DNA of 64,000 nt, taken from NCBI GenBank assembly GCA_031841125.1, contig CM063110.1:54473946-54537945 (forward strand), written 5' to 3'. Origin of the DNA: Acanthococcus lagerstroemiae (taxonomy: Eukaryota > Arthropoda > Insecta > Hemiptera > Eriococcidae). A program made the position numbers and the translations under genes. Shown in pieces: positions 1-11,197 of the stretch. The notes under the pieces were generated by a model, which saw nothing but the letters and a program-made list of their open reading frames with translations, did no database searches and was not told the DNA's origin. The first letter of the stretch is position 1; each line of letters opens with the position of its first letter.

Positions 1-1934
1 AAGTAAATTCAATCATCTCTCATCTCAGTTATTTTACTCGGAACCCAACGGTTACAAATACATCAACTTCTTTCACTCGATAAGGCTACTGAAGTGGGAT
101 TGGGCTGGTAGCCAGGATGGAAAACATGAGATGGGCAAAAATAGTTTCGGTTTTGCTCATAAAGGAGGGAAGGAAAAGAGGAAAAGAAAAGATACGACGA
201 AGGGACGAAATCGACAAACTATTTGGTCATGGACAATACCCAAAATTCGCACAAAACAGGAGGAAATGGGACCGCCTGAGAGAGGCATTTGTCGAACAGA
301 GGGCAACTTGACTTATCTGGTAGGCTAAGTATACTCTAGGCTAACTATTGGTACAAAAATAAAATGAGTAAAGACCATTTTGATTTGATTTCTTGATTTT
401 CAATAAAAGGAAATGTGGGAAACAGTAAGGATTTGAAGATCGTAATTTTCGATGTAAAGTATTGCATTTATCTACATTTTCAAACTCTAAAATTGAAATA
501 GGTAGAAGTGGGGCCAATGGATAGTTTTGAAGGAATATTAAAAAATCGTTCACCATGAAAAAATCGCAGGGTTCGGAGAACAATTTCTATGGGGAATTGA
601 GGGGAAAATGAAAATTTTTATACGTATTTTTTGGCTAAAATTGATTTTGTAAACAGCCTGTTGATCTAGATTTTTTGTAATTTATTTATTTGCATATATA
701 TTTTTTTAAATTATTTGTGTTGATGGTCTTCTGTTATTATCAAAAAGTCACCAATTTGCGTATCTCTTAGCAATGCTTAAGGAAAAAACAAAATCTCCTC
801 TAACAGCCGTATCTTTGCCCCTTCAATGAAAGGACAGGCAAAAATATCTACCCGTTGTCAGGTCAAGTTGCCTGTTTACCAGGTTGATGGGGCGATGGAG
901 GTTCACATATACTTTGAGATACGCTGTACATAACCTTTCCATAAACTGATGAAATGAAACTGGCAATAGCAGCGGACGACCGATGACCGTGCAGATTGAA
1001 ACTGAAAATTGTGGAAAGTCCCTACGACAAAGCCGTGCGCCCGTGTCGTTTTTGTAGCCCGGCTTTTCTTTGCAGTTGTCATTGATGTACTATAGTTATT
1101 TTATAGGCTCGCGAAATTCGCCCCGTCTTTTATAGCCCGTGTAATTTCGAGCAATAAGATTTTATTATATAGGTAAACTGCGGCCGACCGTTTACGAACG
1201 ATTTGCCGCCCGTCGATGACGTGATTTATTCGCGGGCTGTTAATTATCGAACACGGTGCTGGGTATCGTATTTTCGCGTTCGTTCGCTCACTTCCTCTCC
1301 TTTTGCTCTACCTATACATATATACTTCTCTTGGACGCGATGGCTAAACGAGCCTATCGTGGTAAAATTAGCGAATCGAGTTATGGTATACCGAGGAATT
1401 CATGAATGTAACATGAGCAATAAGTTACCCATAGGATAGAAATCACGTTCGCCGAGCAGCAGACAAACACCAAACTGCTGGATTAGACGACCTATTTCGT
1501 TGATATACCTTACGTTTACAGTTTGCAAACTCCGTGCATCCATTTTGAAAACAATATTTTCAAACTAAAATGTAAATGGGTTCTCCGAGCTCCAGCGATC
1601 GTACGTGTCCATAATTTATTAGACAGCTATATACGTTGACCCACGGTATATCAGCGCGTTGGAGCCCCGAGAGATATCCAGTGAGGGGAAGTGCTTGGTT
1701 CAGGACGCATCCATCGACCAATTTGAATAAAATTGCATTTTTTGTGGATCAGTGGTCTGGCTATGCATACATCATGTAGTATGGGTATTTTCATCCTTCG
1801 CTTGTGCGAATTCTTTTTGCAGTGTTCAAAATTTGGCGCAGAAACCTAAGCATCGTTACGTATCCTCTTCTTGTATTGTCATATCTGTATTCGGACGTCG
1901 ACGTCTAAAGCGATCATGTCGCACGGCTTTCTAG
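1..1934. other. No gene recognised; CpG-rich central block
   Basis: No ORF here resembles a protein family and no TIR, LTR or RNA gene was seen. Positions about 1000-1720 have a higher CpG density than the AT-rich flanks and look single-copy. They could be host regulatory or intronic DNA, but nothing in the sequence proves it. Confidence 0.4.
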
Positions 1935-2346
1935 CAGAGGGTGTCTACCGGTCGTACAAGTCCTACAAAAGTCCTACAATTGAGGCAGTGGTCATACAAT
2001 CTGTACAAAAGTCATACAATTGCCTCTAATTATTTACAAATTTGGTAAATCCTTCTAAATAATCGCGATATTATTTCTTATCAAAATATGGCCTACTTGA
2101 ATTTCAACTGAAAATTTGTGTTCTTTGCAACATTCTTTGCAGTAATTCGTGCGTTATTATTTGATTATTAAGTTTCTTCAAAGTTTTTGTGTGCAGTTAG
2201 CATCTTTGAAATAATTTTTTTCTTATAAAAATTGTGTTTAGGTGTGAAAATGGTCCGACAAAAGTCATACAAAAATCATACTTCAGAAAAAGTCATATTT
2301 GGTTGCCTCCCTGACAGGAGCAAAACTATAGACACCCCCCCCCCCC
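1935..2346. mobile_element. TIR element (MITE-like), GGGTGTCTA ends
   Basis: The left end reads CAGAGGGTGTCTACCGG. The right end, read inward on the other strand, is GGGGGTGTCTATAG after a 12-bp C run. The interior is AT-rich and repeats short units such as GTCATACAA and GTCCTACAA near both ends, as subterminal repeats of non-autonomous DNA transposons do. No transposase is encoded and I found no clear TSD. The same terminal word (AGRGTGTCTACC) recurs at 49.98, 61.2 and 62.9 kb, so this is a dispersed family. Confidence 0.55.
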
Positions 2347-4780
2347 AATAATTTGACAGTCGGCAAATTTTGAAACTGCTCATTTGAATTTTTCATTTTG
2401 CATGAATGTTTGTTCGTCTATATTTGTTTCAATTACAAACTATTCGATTAAAAAATCGGCAAATGTTTAATTTTTTAAAAATTTTGTCGGTGAATTTTTA
2501 GTTGAAAAAAAATATTTGTCGGCAAATTTTTCTTCTCCACCTCCCCAAAGTGAAAGTCAAATATCGTTTCTGGAAATGGAGTACCCTGGACTCCTGTCAG
2601 AGACTAGTCAGTCTGAAGCCGAAGGTTTCAAGCTGAGTATCGAAAGCTATCTGAAAGGTTGAAACGAAGCTGAAATGTGGAAGACATTTCGAAAATCTGA
2701 AAGTCGGTAGTAAACGTTGAATTTCGGAATTCAGTGACTATTTTGTTTTTACTAGATTCTCTGTTTGACCTAGAGCTTGAAATTTGAGAAAATTGAATAT
2801 TTTATTAAAACCTAAAAGTTGAAAGTAAAAGACATACGGTTTTCAAAATTTTGATCTAGCTGATCCTACATGTGTAGAAGAATAGAAGACGAATCAGAAT
2901 TTCATGTTATAGCTAGCCTAGCATGGCCTAAAATATAAATGTTTCGAACAATAATTGAAGCTCTTTGTACTTCTCGTAGAAAAGTTAACATGAAATTCTT
3001 TCGTATCTGTCCCAAAAACATTGTGAATGAGGCATTGAAGATATTAACGCATGACTCATGAGTGTCCGGCGATTCTTTCCTTTCAAGCACATCTGTAGCT
3101 ATAATCTGGGTCATAGCCCTCGGGCAGTAAATACCTCGTTAAAGTTAAAATTTAAAAAAATAACATTTTTGTTCTTGTATAAATCGTCTAATCGTTCTGC
3201 CTGGTCACTTCCTGTGTAGCACGATCGTCTAACAAACGTCTTTTGTCTCCTGCATTTCTATGCACAACCGGTGTGTGTGTGTTATCTTTTCAATACCATG
3301 TTCTTCTTCTTCTTACGCTCTTGAATCATTTTCCTTTTTTCTACGATCAGCCAGATAGGATATTAGTTTAATTTCCAGTATGTATTTCGCAGCTCAGGAC
3401 ATTAGTTAGTGCAGTCTCAGTTCAGCTGCAGCTCAGTTATAGTTCAGTTACAGCTCTGTCACAATAAATTTATGTTCAGTACTCGTGAGGATCTGTTTTT
3501 ACAATCGATCAACACACGTGCTTTTTCTGCAAATTATTGTTTCCTTAATTTCGAATGCCCTCACTGTGGTCCACAATTGACACTTCTTTTTCTCGTACAA
3601 ATCTCGAAAAATCCGCATGTGGTGACTTCGACGTGATCCGTAAACGTGCCGCGAGTGGAAGTTTGAAATTTTCGATATTCTTGCAGCAGTAGCAAATGCT
3701 GCGAATAGAAAGGAAGCTAAGTACCCCGAACTCGTTTCCCCACATCCGTATTCAGCGAGTTTTGGATTTTTTCGCCCTCGCTCCCTATCCTTGGGATACT
3801 ACACGTATATAGTGTGCTCTCTTGTAATTTTTGGTTTCAGAAATTTTTAAAAAAAGTGACTTTTTGAACGTTTACTAGCAGGACTTGCGAAATCAGCATA
3901 TCGACGCATACGACTTAAAGGCCTCTGTGTGTATTTCTTGCAAGTTGAAAATTATGGCGTCCGGAAGAGGGGCATAATTCTTATGGGATTGTGCATCGGT
4001 GAGTATATCGGCACAAAGTGACCCAACAGCGCAAAACTAAACTGGTCCGTCAATGTAAATGTGGAAGCAATGGCATCGGCACTGAAAGTGGGTCGCAAAC
4101 GATTTACTCTGCGTAAATTGGCCCGTTGAAAATTCGATTTAATTTTCACGCAGCCTTAAATTTGCAGATACCTGCACACGAACTCAAAACATAAAGCCGC
4201 CAGGTAAAGTATCTTCGGGCCTTTGAATACCCTCCCAAGAGCTTTGATGAATAAAACCGAGGAACCTTGAATTTCCAAGTTAGCTGTACTCCGTTAGATG
4301 GTTTATAGTTGAAGAGTTTTCCGTGAACGAAATTTCATTCCTCCAGCTTCTCCAGAGACTGCAGTGAGGTGTGACGGCTAGTTTTATTTTTAAATAATTA
4401 TTGACTCAACCGATGTGCTGTGATCAGTTGTTTGGTTATGGTTGGTTTGAATTATTCAGTTTAAGCACACAGTGATTTTTTTCGAATTCGATTGTATTGC
4501 TTTGTGTTCGCTATATTTTGTCGATTTCAGAGAGACAAAGCTAACATTTTGTCAACTTGGGTTTTTCGTTAGTAGGGGTAATCTAATTTCGTTAATTGCG
4601 AATCTTGATTGATTTTACATACGAGGTGAAGACAGATTTTCAGATAAGCTTCATCGTTTTATTCCCCTCTAATGCGTCCCTCGGTTTCTGCTGACGATGT
4701 CAGTTATCGGGGGCTTGCGAAACAATACCTTTATTATTAAATTCACGAACACCTCAGTATGAAATGGATTTAAAGTTAAC
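2347..4780. other. No recognisable feature
   Basis: AT-rich DNA with no protein similarity, no RNA gene and no paired terminal repeats that I could find. A short run of related words built on CAGTT/AGCTC occurs near 3410-3460. ORFs of 65-82 codons here show no domain and are not annotated. Confidence 0.4.
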
Positions 4781-4789
4781 TTTGTAGTT

Positions 4790-4886
4790 ATTTGGTCCTT
4801 CTCGAAAGGGTAGTTTCCGGGGCCTGGAATGCGATGTTTGGGGAGCCAATTTGGCATGCGTACATCGCCATACGCTCCACTAATAA
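4790..4886 (+). repeat. Dispersed repeat, same family as the U6-linked tail at 52.9 kb
   Basis: This stretch shares an ordered series of words (CGAAAGGGTAGTTTCCGG, then GCATGCGT, then CATCGYCATACG) with 52919-52992, the segment fused downstream of the U6 copy. Identity is patchy but colinear over about 85 bp. It may be the 3' end of a retrotransposon; no coding part is attached here. Confidence 0.6.
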
Positions 4887-5035
4887 GGGGGGGGGGTCCT
4901 TGGGAAGTATTCAGCATAATGGGCTGTGTAGCTTGCAGTATGTCCTTAAGGAAGGCAGCGTAGTGCGTTATTATGAGGATGTTACTTTTATGCGTTTCTT
5001 AGTTCATTTCTATCATACCCTCTTTTCCAATTTTG

Positions 5036-5078
5036 CCCCGCCCATTCGAGCATTACCTCAGAGACGTTGGGGAACCTG
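5036..5078 (-). repeat. SINE 3'-tail fragment
   Basis: The words CGAGCATTACCTCAGAGACG and TTGGGGA match the 3'-proximal part of the minus-strand tRNA-type SINEs at 18.65 and 54.85 kb. The tRNA-like head is absent. It abuts the left end of the TIR element at 5101. Confidence 0.6.
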
Positions 5079-5231
5079 TTACAAAAAATATCTAAGTTAC
5101 AGGGTGAGTTAGAGAAGATGACCTAGTTTATTTTTTCAATAGCAAGGTTGGTAACACTGTGACAGCGGCCAATACGCGATTAGCGTGTAGCCTAAAGTTG
5201 AAAATTTCGTTATCACTTGGCTGTAGTAAAG

Positions 5232-5310
5232 ATGGAGCGTTATTCAGTTAGAGAATGTACTTTGTGTTGAGCAGTATTTTCGGTTGAAATCCCCTGTAAG
5301 GATGCAAGAT
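5232..5310 (+). pseudogene. Transposase N-terminal remnant
   Basis: Translation from the ATG gives MERYSVRE and then, in another frame, VEQYFRLKSPVRMQ. The pattern resembles the first helices of DUF4817/mariner-like transposase DNA-binding domains. At least one frameshift or deletion separates the two parts and no catalytic DDE/D region follows. It is a dead fragment inside the 5101-6028 element. Confidence 0.45.
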
Positions 5311-5334
5311 GCTTCAGGTAAAGATTCCATTTGT

Positions 5335-5463
5335 GGGGTGTGCCAATTCACTTTTTCTTCTTCTGTATTCCAGAGCGCTTTCAGCTATTATGCCATCATC
5401 AATGGAATACCCTAAATGAGACTTGTCTCTTGTGGTCCTGCAGTCATAGTCGAGAGTAGTACC
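5335..5463 (-). mobile_element. Penelope-like element 3' fragment, inverted
   Basis: The reverse complement aligns colinearly with 51350-51475 at the 3' end of the PLE: GACAAGTCTCATTTAGGG, GATGATGGCATAA, AAAGCGCTCTGGAATACAG and GAATTGGCACACCC are shared. It is joined directly to a short plus-strand piece (5464-5512), giving an inverted junction of two PLE ends, a configuration common for Penelope insertions. Confidence 0.8.
5365..5410 (-). ncRNA. Degraded hammerhead-like motif in PLE fragment
   Basis: Stem I arms TGGAATAC (5403-5410) and GTATTCCA (5365-5372) are perfectly complementary. GAAA and the palindromic stem III AGCGCT are kept. The conserved CTGATGA box is changed to TTGATGA and stem II has lost a G-C pair, so catalysis is unlikely. 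It is the homologue of the better copy at 51400-51445. Confidence 0.55.
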
Positions 5464-5512
5464 AAATGGAATACATTACCAAGTTCACTTACACTCCGAG
5501 GTAGACACTAAA
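5464..5512 (+). mobile_element. Penelope-like element terminal fragment, direct orientation
   Basis: The words ATTACCAAGTTCAC, TCACACTCC-like and GGACAC-like match 51486-51525. It is contiguous with the inverted fragment at 5335-5463, so the PLE terminal word occurs here in both orientations. Confidence 0.65.
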
Positions 5513-6028
5513 CTAAAAATTCTTGTAAAGAGTTCAGAACCCCTCCCTTCCTCCACCGTAACAAAATTGCCGTTACTGGTCAAGAGACAACCCAAATACC
5601 ATTCAATAGAAATCACTACACAGCCAAAGAGTTACTGTGTGGGCTAGTGTTAAAGAGTGGGGATTATTGGACTCTACTTCTTTACTGAAACTGTGATAGT
5701 TCATATTAGTTTGATTGTTACTTTAGCTTTGTAAATTTCTTTTAAGGACCAGTGTTTTTCCCAATCAGCTATTAAGGGAATGGACCAATTGTTGGTCAGG
5801 TACCTAATGTTGGCCGCTACATTCTAAGTTTAATAACATCCGGGTAGGGTCGCTATAAACTTTTAAAGGATTGTGTGGCCCAAAATGGCGGTCATTTAAA
5901 TGAGGTATTTCATAAGTAAATTTCCATGTCTGAGTTTTTAATAAAAATTTGTTTGACGAATTTCTGTTGAGTACTTTTCATGTACCTAATTGAAAAAAGA
6001 AACTAGGTTATCTTCTTTGGGTCACCCT

Positions 6029-6583
6029 TGATATATTTGCGATTCATTAAATCACGAGTTTAATAAGCCGTACTTATTTCAGTATATCTTGGCATGTTTG
6101 AGTCTAAAAGCATAATTCGCCACATATGCTGAACAATTTCAAAGCATTTTGTAGCATATTTTGGTTACTTCCGATTTTATAGTGAATACGTATTTCCAAG
6201 TTTTTCCCGTTTTGCTATTTTTATTTATTTATTTATTAATTATTTTTTATAAATGAAACACTGCATAAACTGTTTCCAAATGAGAATGTTTCCTTTTTTA
6301 GGGAATATTTTGAATATGTTTCCCATAGAATATTGGAATATTATGTTCATATTTTGAGCGTTTTAGTGAATAGAATTCGCATTCTTCGTTCTTATTTTCT
6401 TTATTCTTTCTTTATTGTAATCATCTCATGTTTTTGGTGATATGCAAAATACCTTCTAGCTATGAATGAACAGTGGATAGCTTGCTTATACAAGTTTTTG
6501 TAGAATTTATTGACCCTTCCTTTATCATCGTATTTCCCCGGTTTTCCCTAAGTGATGAGGTCCAAAGTTAGGAGCAAAGTCAG
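6029..6583. other. AT-rich spacer, nothing recognised
   Basis: Contains a short TTTA run near 6222-6240 and no protein or RNA similarity. It is bounded by the end of the mariner-like element and by the hAT target site duplication. Confidence 0.4.
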
Positions 6584-7896
6584 CAGTGGCGTGCATTCCA
6601 GGCAAGCAAGGTAAGCGCCGCTTACCCTGAAAATTCCCGAGAAAATAAGTTTTCATGTACAATATCAACTTCAACTTGTAATAAGTGAAAGATAATGAAA
6701 CATTGTGCAAAACAGTGACTGTATTGATGCTTATGCTAAAGTATAGTATAATAAATTCACGGGAGATGTATATTGTTCGGTATTCGGCAATCCTTGTACC
6801 TGTATTTGTATAGGCAGCGAGGTGTGCGTCAGAACGCTTATTTCCCATACTGCAGGTAACACTGCATGACTTACACTCCGCCTCCGTGTTAATTACCGAC
6901 ACAAAAACACACTAGCATGTTCAACGCGACGAAACCTTGCGTTCGGTAGCGTTCTGGAAGCGCTTCCGGCTCGGCTTGGCTACACACAAATGTCGAAGTT
7001 GACAGTGAAACGTGATTATGTTCTTCTACTAGTCAACGCATTTTGTCTGAATGCTCTGTTTTTTTGCCCACAAAATGCGCATTCGAGATCTTATTGAAAA
7101 ACGGTTTTCGCGATTTACTCTGAGTGAATAATCAAAATCAAGCAATCACAAATTATTAATGATAGGAAGCCTAAACCAGAATTACCATTTTTAAAAACTG
7201 AGCAGAAGAGAGGTGGTTCGAGTTTCACTAGACATTGCCACGTATTGCAATATGAAAACATTTTGTGGTTAACTAATTGTGAAGATGGTAGAGAACTGTT
7301 TTGTTGGCCATGTCCATTCAGAGACGTACCAGGGGGGACTCCCTCCCCCTGTAAGAATTTTTCACTCAGCAATTGGGGAAATTTACAATTTCAATCAGCC
7401 GGAGTTGGGAAAATCTAACTAGTCAAAGGTTTTTTTTTTTTGCTGTGATGTTTGGGAATTTTGAGTTGAGTCAGTTGGGAAAATCCGACAACTCAAAAGG
7501 TTTTATTTTTTTTTTTACTTTGATGTTTGGGAATTGAGTTGCAAAGTTGAAAAAATCCAACAAGTCAAAGAGTTTTTTTTTTGCTGTGATGTTTGGCAAT
7601 TTTGAGTTGAGTCAGTTGGAAAAATCCAACAAGTCAAAAGGTTCTTTTTTTGCTTTGATACTTGGTAATTTTGAGTTGAGTCAGTTGGTACTTTCACAAT
7701 TTTTGCCCCCCCCCTCCCTGGGAAAAACTTTTCTGTGGTACGTTCCTATGTCTGTATGTGTATCCAAGAATACAACAATTTGAATAATTTCATCAATGCC
7801 GTTTTGTAGTAGCAATGTTTCATACTTCTATTTTGATTTTTACTTCACCTCTACGCTTATCGCTTACCTCTTGGGAATGATTACCACACGCCACTG
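6584..7896. mobile_element. Non-autonomous hAT element with perfect 8-bp TSD
   Basis: The left terminus is CAGTGGCGTGCATTCC and the right terminus, read inward, is CAGTGGCGTGTGGTAA. The element is flanked by AAAGTCAG at 6576-6583 and again at 7897-7904, a perfect 8-bp target site duplication as expected for hAT transposition. No transposase ORF is present in 1313 bp. A smaller TIR element of another family (7319-7750) lies inside it and must have arrived later or been carried along. Confidence 0.85.
7319..7750 (-). mobile_element. Member of the CAGGGACGTACC hAT-MITE family
   Basis: The left end is CAGAGACGTACC and the right end reads inward as a degraded CATAGGAACGTACC. The interior has three or four ~70-80-bp tandem units of the type TTTTGAGTTGAGTCAGTTGG followed by a T-rich block, as in the copies at 13.5, 24.4 and 25.9 kb. 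Flanking 8-mers do not match, so the TSD has decayed or the ends are mis-set by a few bases. Confidence 0.65.
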
Positions 7897-9314
7897 AAAG
7901 TCAGGTATTTACCAGTTTCAAAGTCCTCCTGAAGTTCTCATTTTGGAAAAAGATCTCCAAAAATGCATAAGGAGACCATTTTTCAAAATAAAAATGAAAA
8001 TGATGAATTCTTCTGACAACATGTGATTGAAAATTACCCATTCTGAACAGAAAAAAGTTCTTCATGACGATAGAAAAATGATGGATGATCGTACTACTCC
8101 TTTTGCAGGATTGCAGCATAGGGTAAAATACTCATGAAAAGAGGATCTAACTGACACCGAAATGAGATCTGAATGCGTTTGAAGTATTCCTAACGTCTTA
8201 ATACCCGTAAGAACTCTGAATGTGTTTTAAGGAATCTTAGAACCTTAAGAGAAGTTGATGAATGATTGCGTCTTAAGAAACGAGTCTAAATGGGTTTTAG
8301 AAAGACCTTGAGGAATCTGAATAAGTACTAACGAGTTTTGAGAGATTTTGAATGAATGAGTGTTGTCGAATTATAACTGTTTGAATTCATATACTTGCTA
8401 GTCTACCCGAGCCTCAACGATTACTTGTTTCAGATTGGGATTTTCATGAAACATTCATCCTCTTTGTCACAGACAAAAAATTCCAGTATTTGGAACCGTT
8501 GACGGATAGATTCTTATTACATACGAAGTGAGCAATTCAGCGAGAAGATTGTGCCGCAAATCTACCCAGGGTGATGCTCTCTAATATCCACTATATCTCT
8601 AATAGACTGAAGTTTTTTCAATACTGGAACTGAAATTACTTTTTCAAATTGGGTTATGACTTTCCTCAGCACGATCAATTATTTAATTTCACGAAATATT
8701 CACTCTGCTGTACAAAATTAGTTGAAATTTTCGAAACTCCAAATAATATAGCTGCCGCCGAAACTGAAACGACTGTACGGTGAAAAATAACTTGGGGCTT
8801 TATGTTCCGTTACTAACTTCCAATATATTAATATTTCAACGAAAAAGTTGTAACACATTACATTTAAAATTAAGCTTTTTATTATAGAAAGGAACTTTTA
8901 AGAAGCACTAGCTTCAGGACGCTCGTCTACGGATCGAAAAAGTTTTTCGTCTGAACAATGGTTTCTCAATTCGTCCGCAAAACTTTCGAACGCATTCATA
9001 ATTCTCTACACTGTGCCGGGTACTTTTTGGCAAAATGTCGATAGTGTAAATTCGATTATGGTTGATAAAACATTCTCGAGTCGAAATTAAAATTAGCTTT
9101 ACAAATAGGTATAGTCGAATTATTCTATTTTGTGTTGCACAGTCAATGGACCGTACCCATATTACTGCATAACTGAGTGCTCGTGAGTGTATAGGAGGCT
9201 TACTTACTCGTAAATGTTAGAATGTAGAAATATTCGCGCAGAAAGGAATATTGTCAACTTGAGTTATATTATTGATAGTGGGCGACCAAAATTTGAATTT
9301 TTCATGTTCATTTA
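7897..9314. other. No gene; degenerate AGTCTTA-type repeat stretch
   Basis: From about 8140 to 8360 the text repeats short words such as AATCTTAGAA, GTCTTAAG and TTTTGAGAG without a fixed period. This matches similar blocks at 12.3, 14.1, 21.7 and 61.7 kb. The remainder shows no recognisable element or ORF. Confidence 0.4.
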
Positions 9315-9745
9315 AATTGAAGATACGGTTTCCAAACTGCCCTTAGTCCAAAAAAAATCGAAATGCGGTTTTCAGCGCTACCTAGTGGCCAATGCGAGCA
9401 CTACAAAAGTAACTTTATAGAATCTCGATACCTCGTTCGATGGTCGAATTACGCGCATTCAAAGAGCAGCGGTGAGCTGACAGGAAGAAAGGGACCTTCA
9501 TGTATTACGTCCAGTGCCAAACTGCCCTTTGTCCACGACTTTCGATCACTTTTCCTTCAATAATTCTAGATAGGCTATATTCTCATGTTTGTGCGTCTTT
9601 GGTAGTATGGTAGAGGATTCAGGCTACTCGGTTGTGCCATTTACAGAAGTTTTAAATAAACTGGTACAGTGTAGCACAGTTTTTATCGATTTCCCCAAAA
9701 AATAATTTTTGGACTAAGGGCAGTTTGGAAACCGTATCTTCAATT
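9315..9745. mobile_element. MITE with ~40-bp near-perfect TIRs
   Basis: Positions 9315-9354 begin AATTGAAGATACGGTTTCC and 9706-9745 are the inverted counterpart, matching for about 39 bp. A partial third copy of the terminal word (CAAACTGCCCTTTGTCC) lies inside at about 9520. No transposase is encoded. The symmetry hides the TSD: TA at GATACGG would fit Tc1/mariner, but the symmetry extends outward beyond it. Confidence 0.75.
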
Positions 9746-9807
9746 CTGAACGAGTGTCTGATCCAGAAAGTTAGGTAACGTGGTTTGATGTCCCGCAAGT
9801 TGACATT

Positions 9808-10780
9808 TTAAGATTGGGTACTCGGAAGAACCTCAATCTCCACACAAGGAGAACCGCCAATCCTACGAGAAGAAATGAGGAAGGCAATCAACAAACTCCA
9901 AAACCACAAGGCGCCGAGTGCGGACGACATTGCCGGAGAGATGCTAAAGGCTACTGGCGAGGCGGGCATCACAGTAATGAGACGGATTCAGTCCATAAAA
10001 AAGGAAGCACCAAGAAATGTGAGATCTACCGCACCATATCGCTGATATCGCACGCCAGCAAAGTTATTATGTGCAACATCCGCCATGAAAGGCTCTGATA
10101 CTGCGACCGCCCAGATACCAAAAGAACAGGCTCGTTTTGTCTGCGGGAGAGGCACCAGGGAGCAGATCCTCAACGCGAGACAAATCACAGAAAAGTGCCG
10201 GGAATTCAATGTGCCGGTGGTGATATGCTTCCTCGGTTATAATAAAACACTCGATAGCGCCCAGTGGGGTAAGCTGCAAAACACCTTGTTGTACTTATCC
10301 GAAACCTCTACGCTGAAAGTAGTGCGATCGTACGACTCCAAGAGGGACGCTCCTCTCAAGTTTCCAACTAGCAAAAGGTGTCATGCAAGGTTGTATCCTA
10401 TCACCAATTCTCCTCAACATCTATGGGGAATATATAATGCGGAAGAGCCTAGACGGATGGAAGAGCGGAATACGAGTAGGAGGTGACTCCATCAGCAACC
10501 TTCGTTTTGCCGATGACATCACTCTTTACGCCTTGTCAAAAGAAAAGATGGAACAGCTCCTGGACCGGGTCGAAGCAAACAGCAACGATAGTGCTAACAA
10601 TCTCACCTCGAAAGCGCTGGAGGGTCTCGGCATGGTGGACCGGTTTGTATACCTCGGCTCAATGGTGGACACTGAGGGCGGAAGTTCAGGTGAAATCCGA
10701 AGAAGAATCATCCTCGCACGTGGAGCCGCAGTCAAGCTCACGCCAATATGGAGGGATCAAGGAGTAACCAAAATTATAAT
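9808..10780 (+). pseudogene. RTE-like LINE reverse transcriptase, 5'-truncated, first part
   Basis: Translated pieces follow the order of RTE/BovB-type reverse transcriptase: PPILREEMRKAINKL, APSADDIAGEML, YRTISLISHASKV, EQARFVCGRGTREQI, QGCILSPILLNIYGEYIM and RFADDITLYA. The FADD catalytic motif is intact near 10503-10516. Motif A, usually FIDY, reads FLGY, so one catalytic aspartate is lost. Frame changes near 9990, 10085 and 10380 and at least two internal deletions show it is dead. The 5' end, including the endonuclease domain, is missing. The frame resumes at about 11200, after an insertion. Confidence 0.85.
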
Positions 10781-11197
10781 AACAGCCTTTATTTCTAATT
10801 CATGACGTTGTTTTTGTATACACATACGTATCATGAGTTGCATACGATCCACTCTCGGGCATAGGCCTCTCCGACCTTCCGCCACGCCGCTCTGTTGTGC
10901 GCCAACCTTTGCCACGCGGTCCCGACTCCGTTTTTCATCTCACCTTCCACGCGTTTTAGAACTCCTTACCTCCTTCTATTTTCGTAGGGTGTCCAGTCAG
11001 TTAATCTTTTGTTCCACTTGTCGGTTCCCGTCCTTGCTGGGTGGCCCGCGTATTTGAATTTTAAGTTTTCAATTGTCGATCCTATGTTCACGCTTTGTGT
11101 TAGCCCCCTTAATTTTGTGTTAGTTATTTTGACTCTTAGTCTTATTCCTGTGATTCTTTCCATTGCCCTGAGCAAACAGCTTAAGCTAGTATAAAGA
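10781..11197 (-). mobile_element. 3' end of a second LINE inserted in antisense
   Basis: On the minus strand this segment reads AMERITGIRLRVKI, KFKYAGHPARTGTDKW and WRKVGEAYAREWIVCNS, typical of the C-terminal tail of insect LINE reverse transcriptases. There is a natural stop at 10831-10833 and one premature TAA at 10966-10968. A 3' UTR with AATAAAGGCTGTTA follows. It interrupts the reading frame of the surrounding RTE-like LINE: sense coding stops near 10780 and resumes near 11200. A short TATAA word occurs at both junctions as a possible TSD. Confidence 0.8.

Larger units (their letters stand above)
5101..6028. mobile_element. Decayed Tc1/mariner-like transposon with nested insert
   Basis: Both ends carry about 40-bp imperfect inverted repeats. 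Left is AGGGTGAGTTAGAGAAGATG; right, read inward, is AGGGTGACCCAAAGAAGATA, both followed by ACCTAGTTT and a T run. Just inside the left end an ATG at 5232 opens a short reading MERYSVRE and, after a frameshift, VEQYF, like the N-terminal helix-turn-helix (DUF4817-type) of mariner-like transposases. Near the right end about 5871-5924 reads AQNGGHLNEVFHK, like the C-terminal end of such transposases. The catalytic middle is missing and replaced partly by Penelope fragments. Superfamily assignment is inference from these two ends. Confidence 0.6.
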
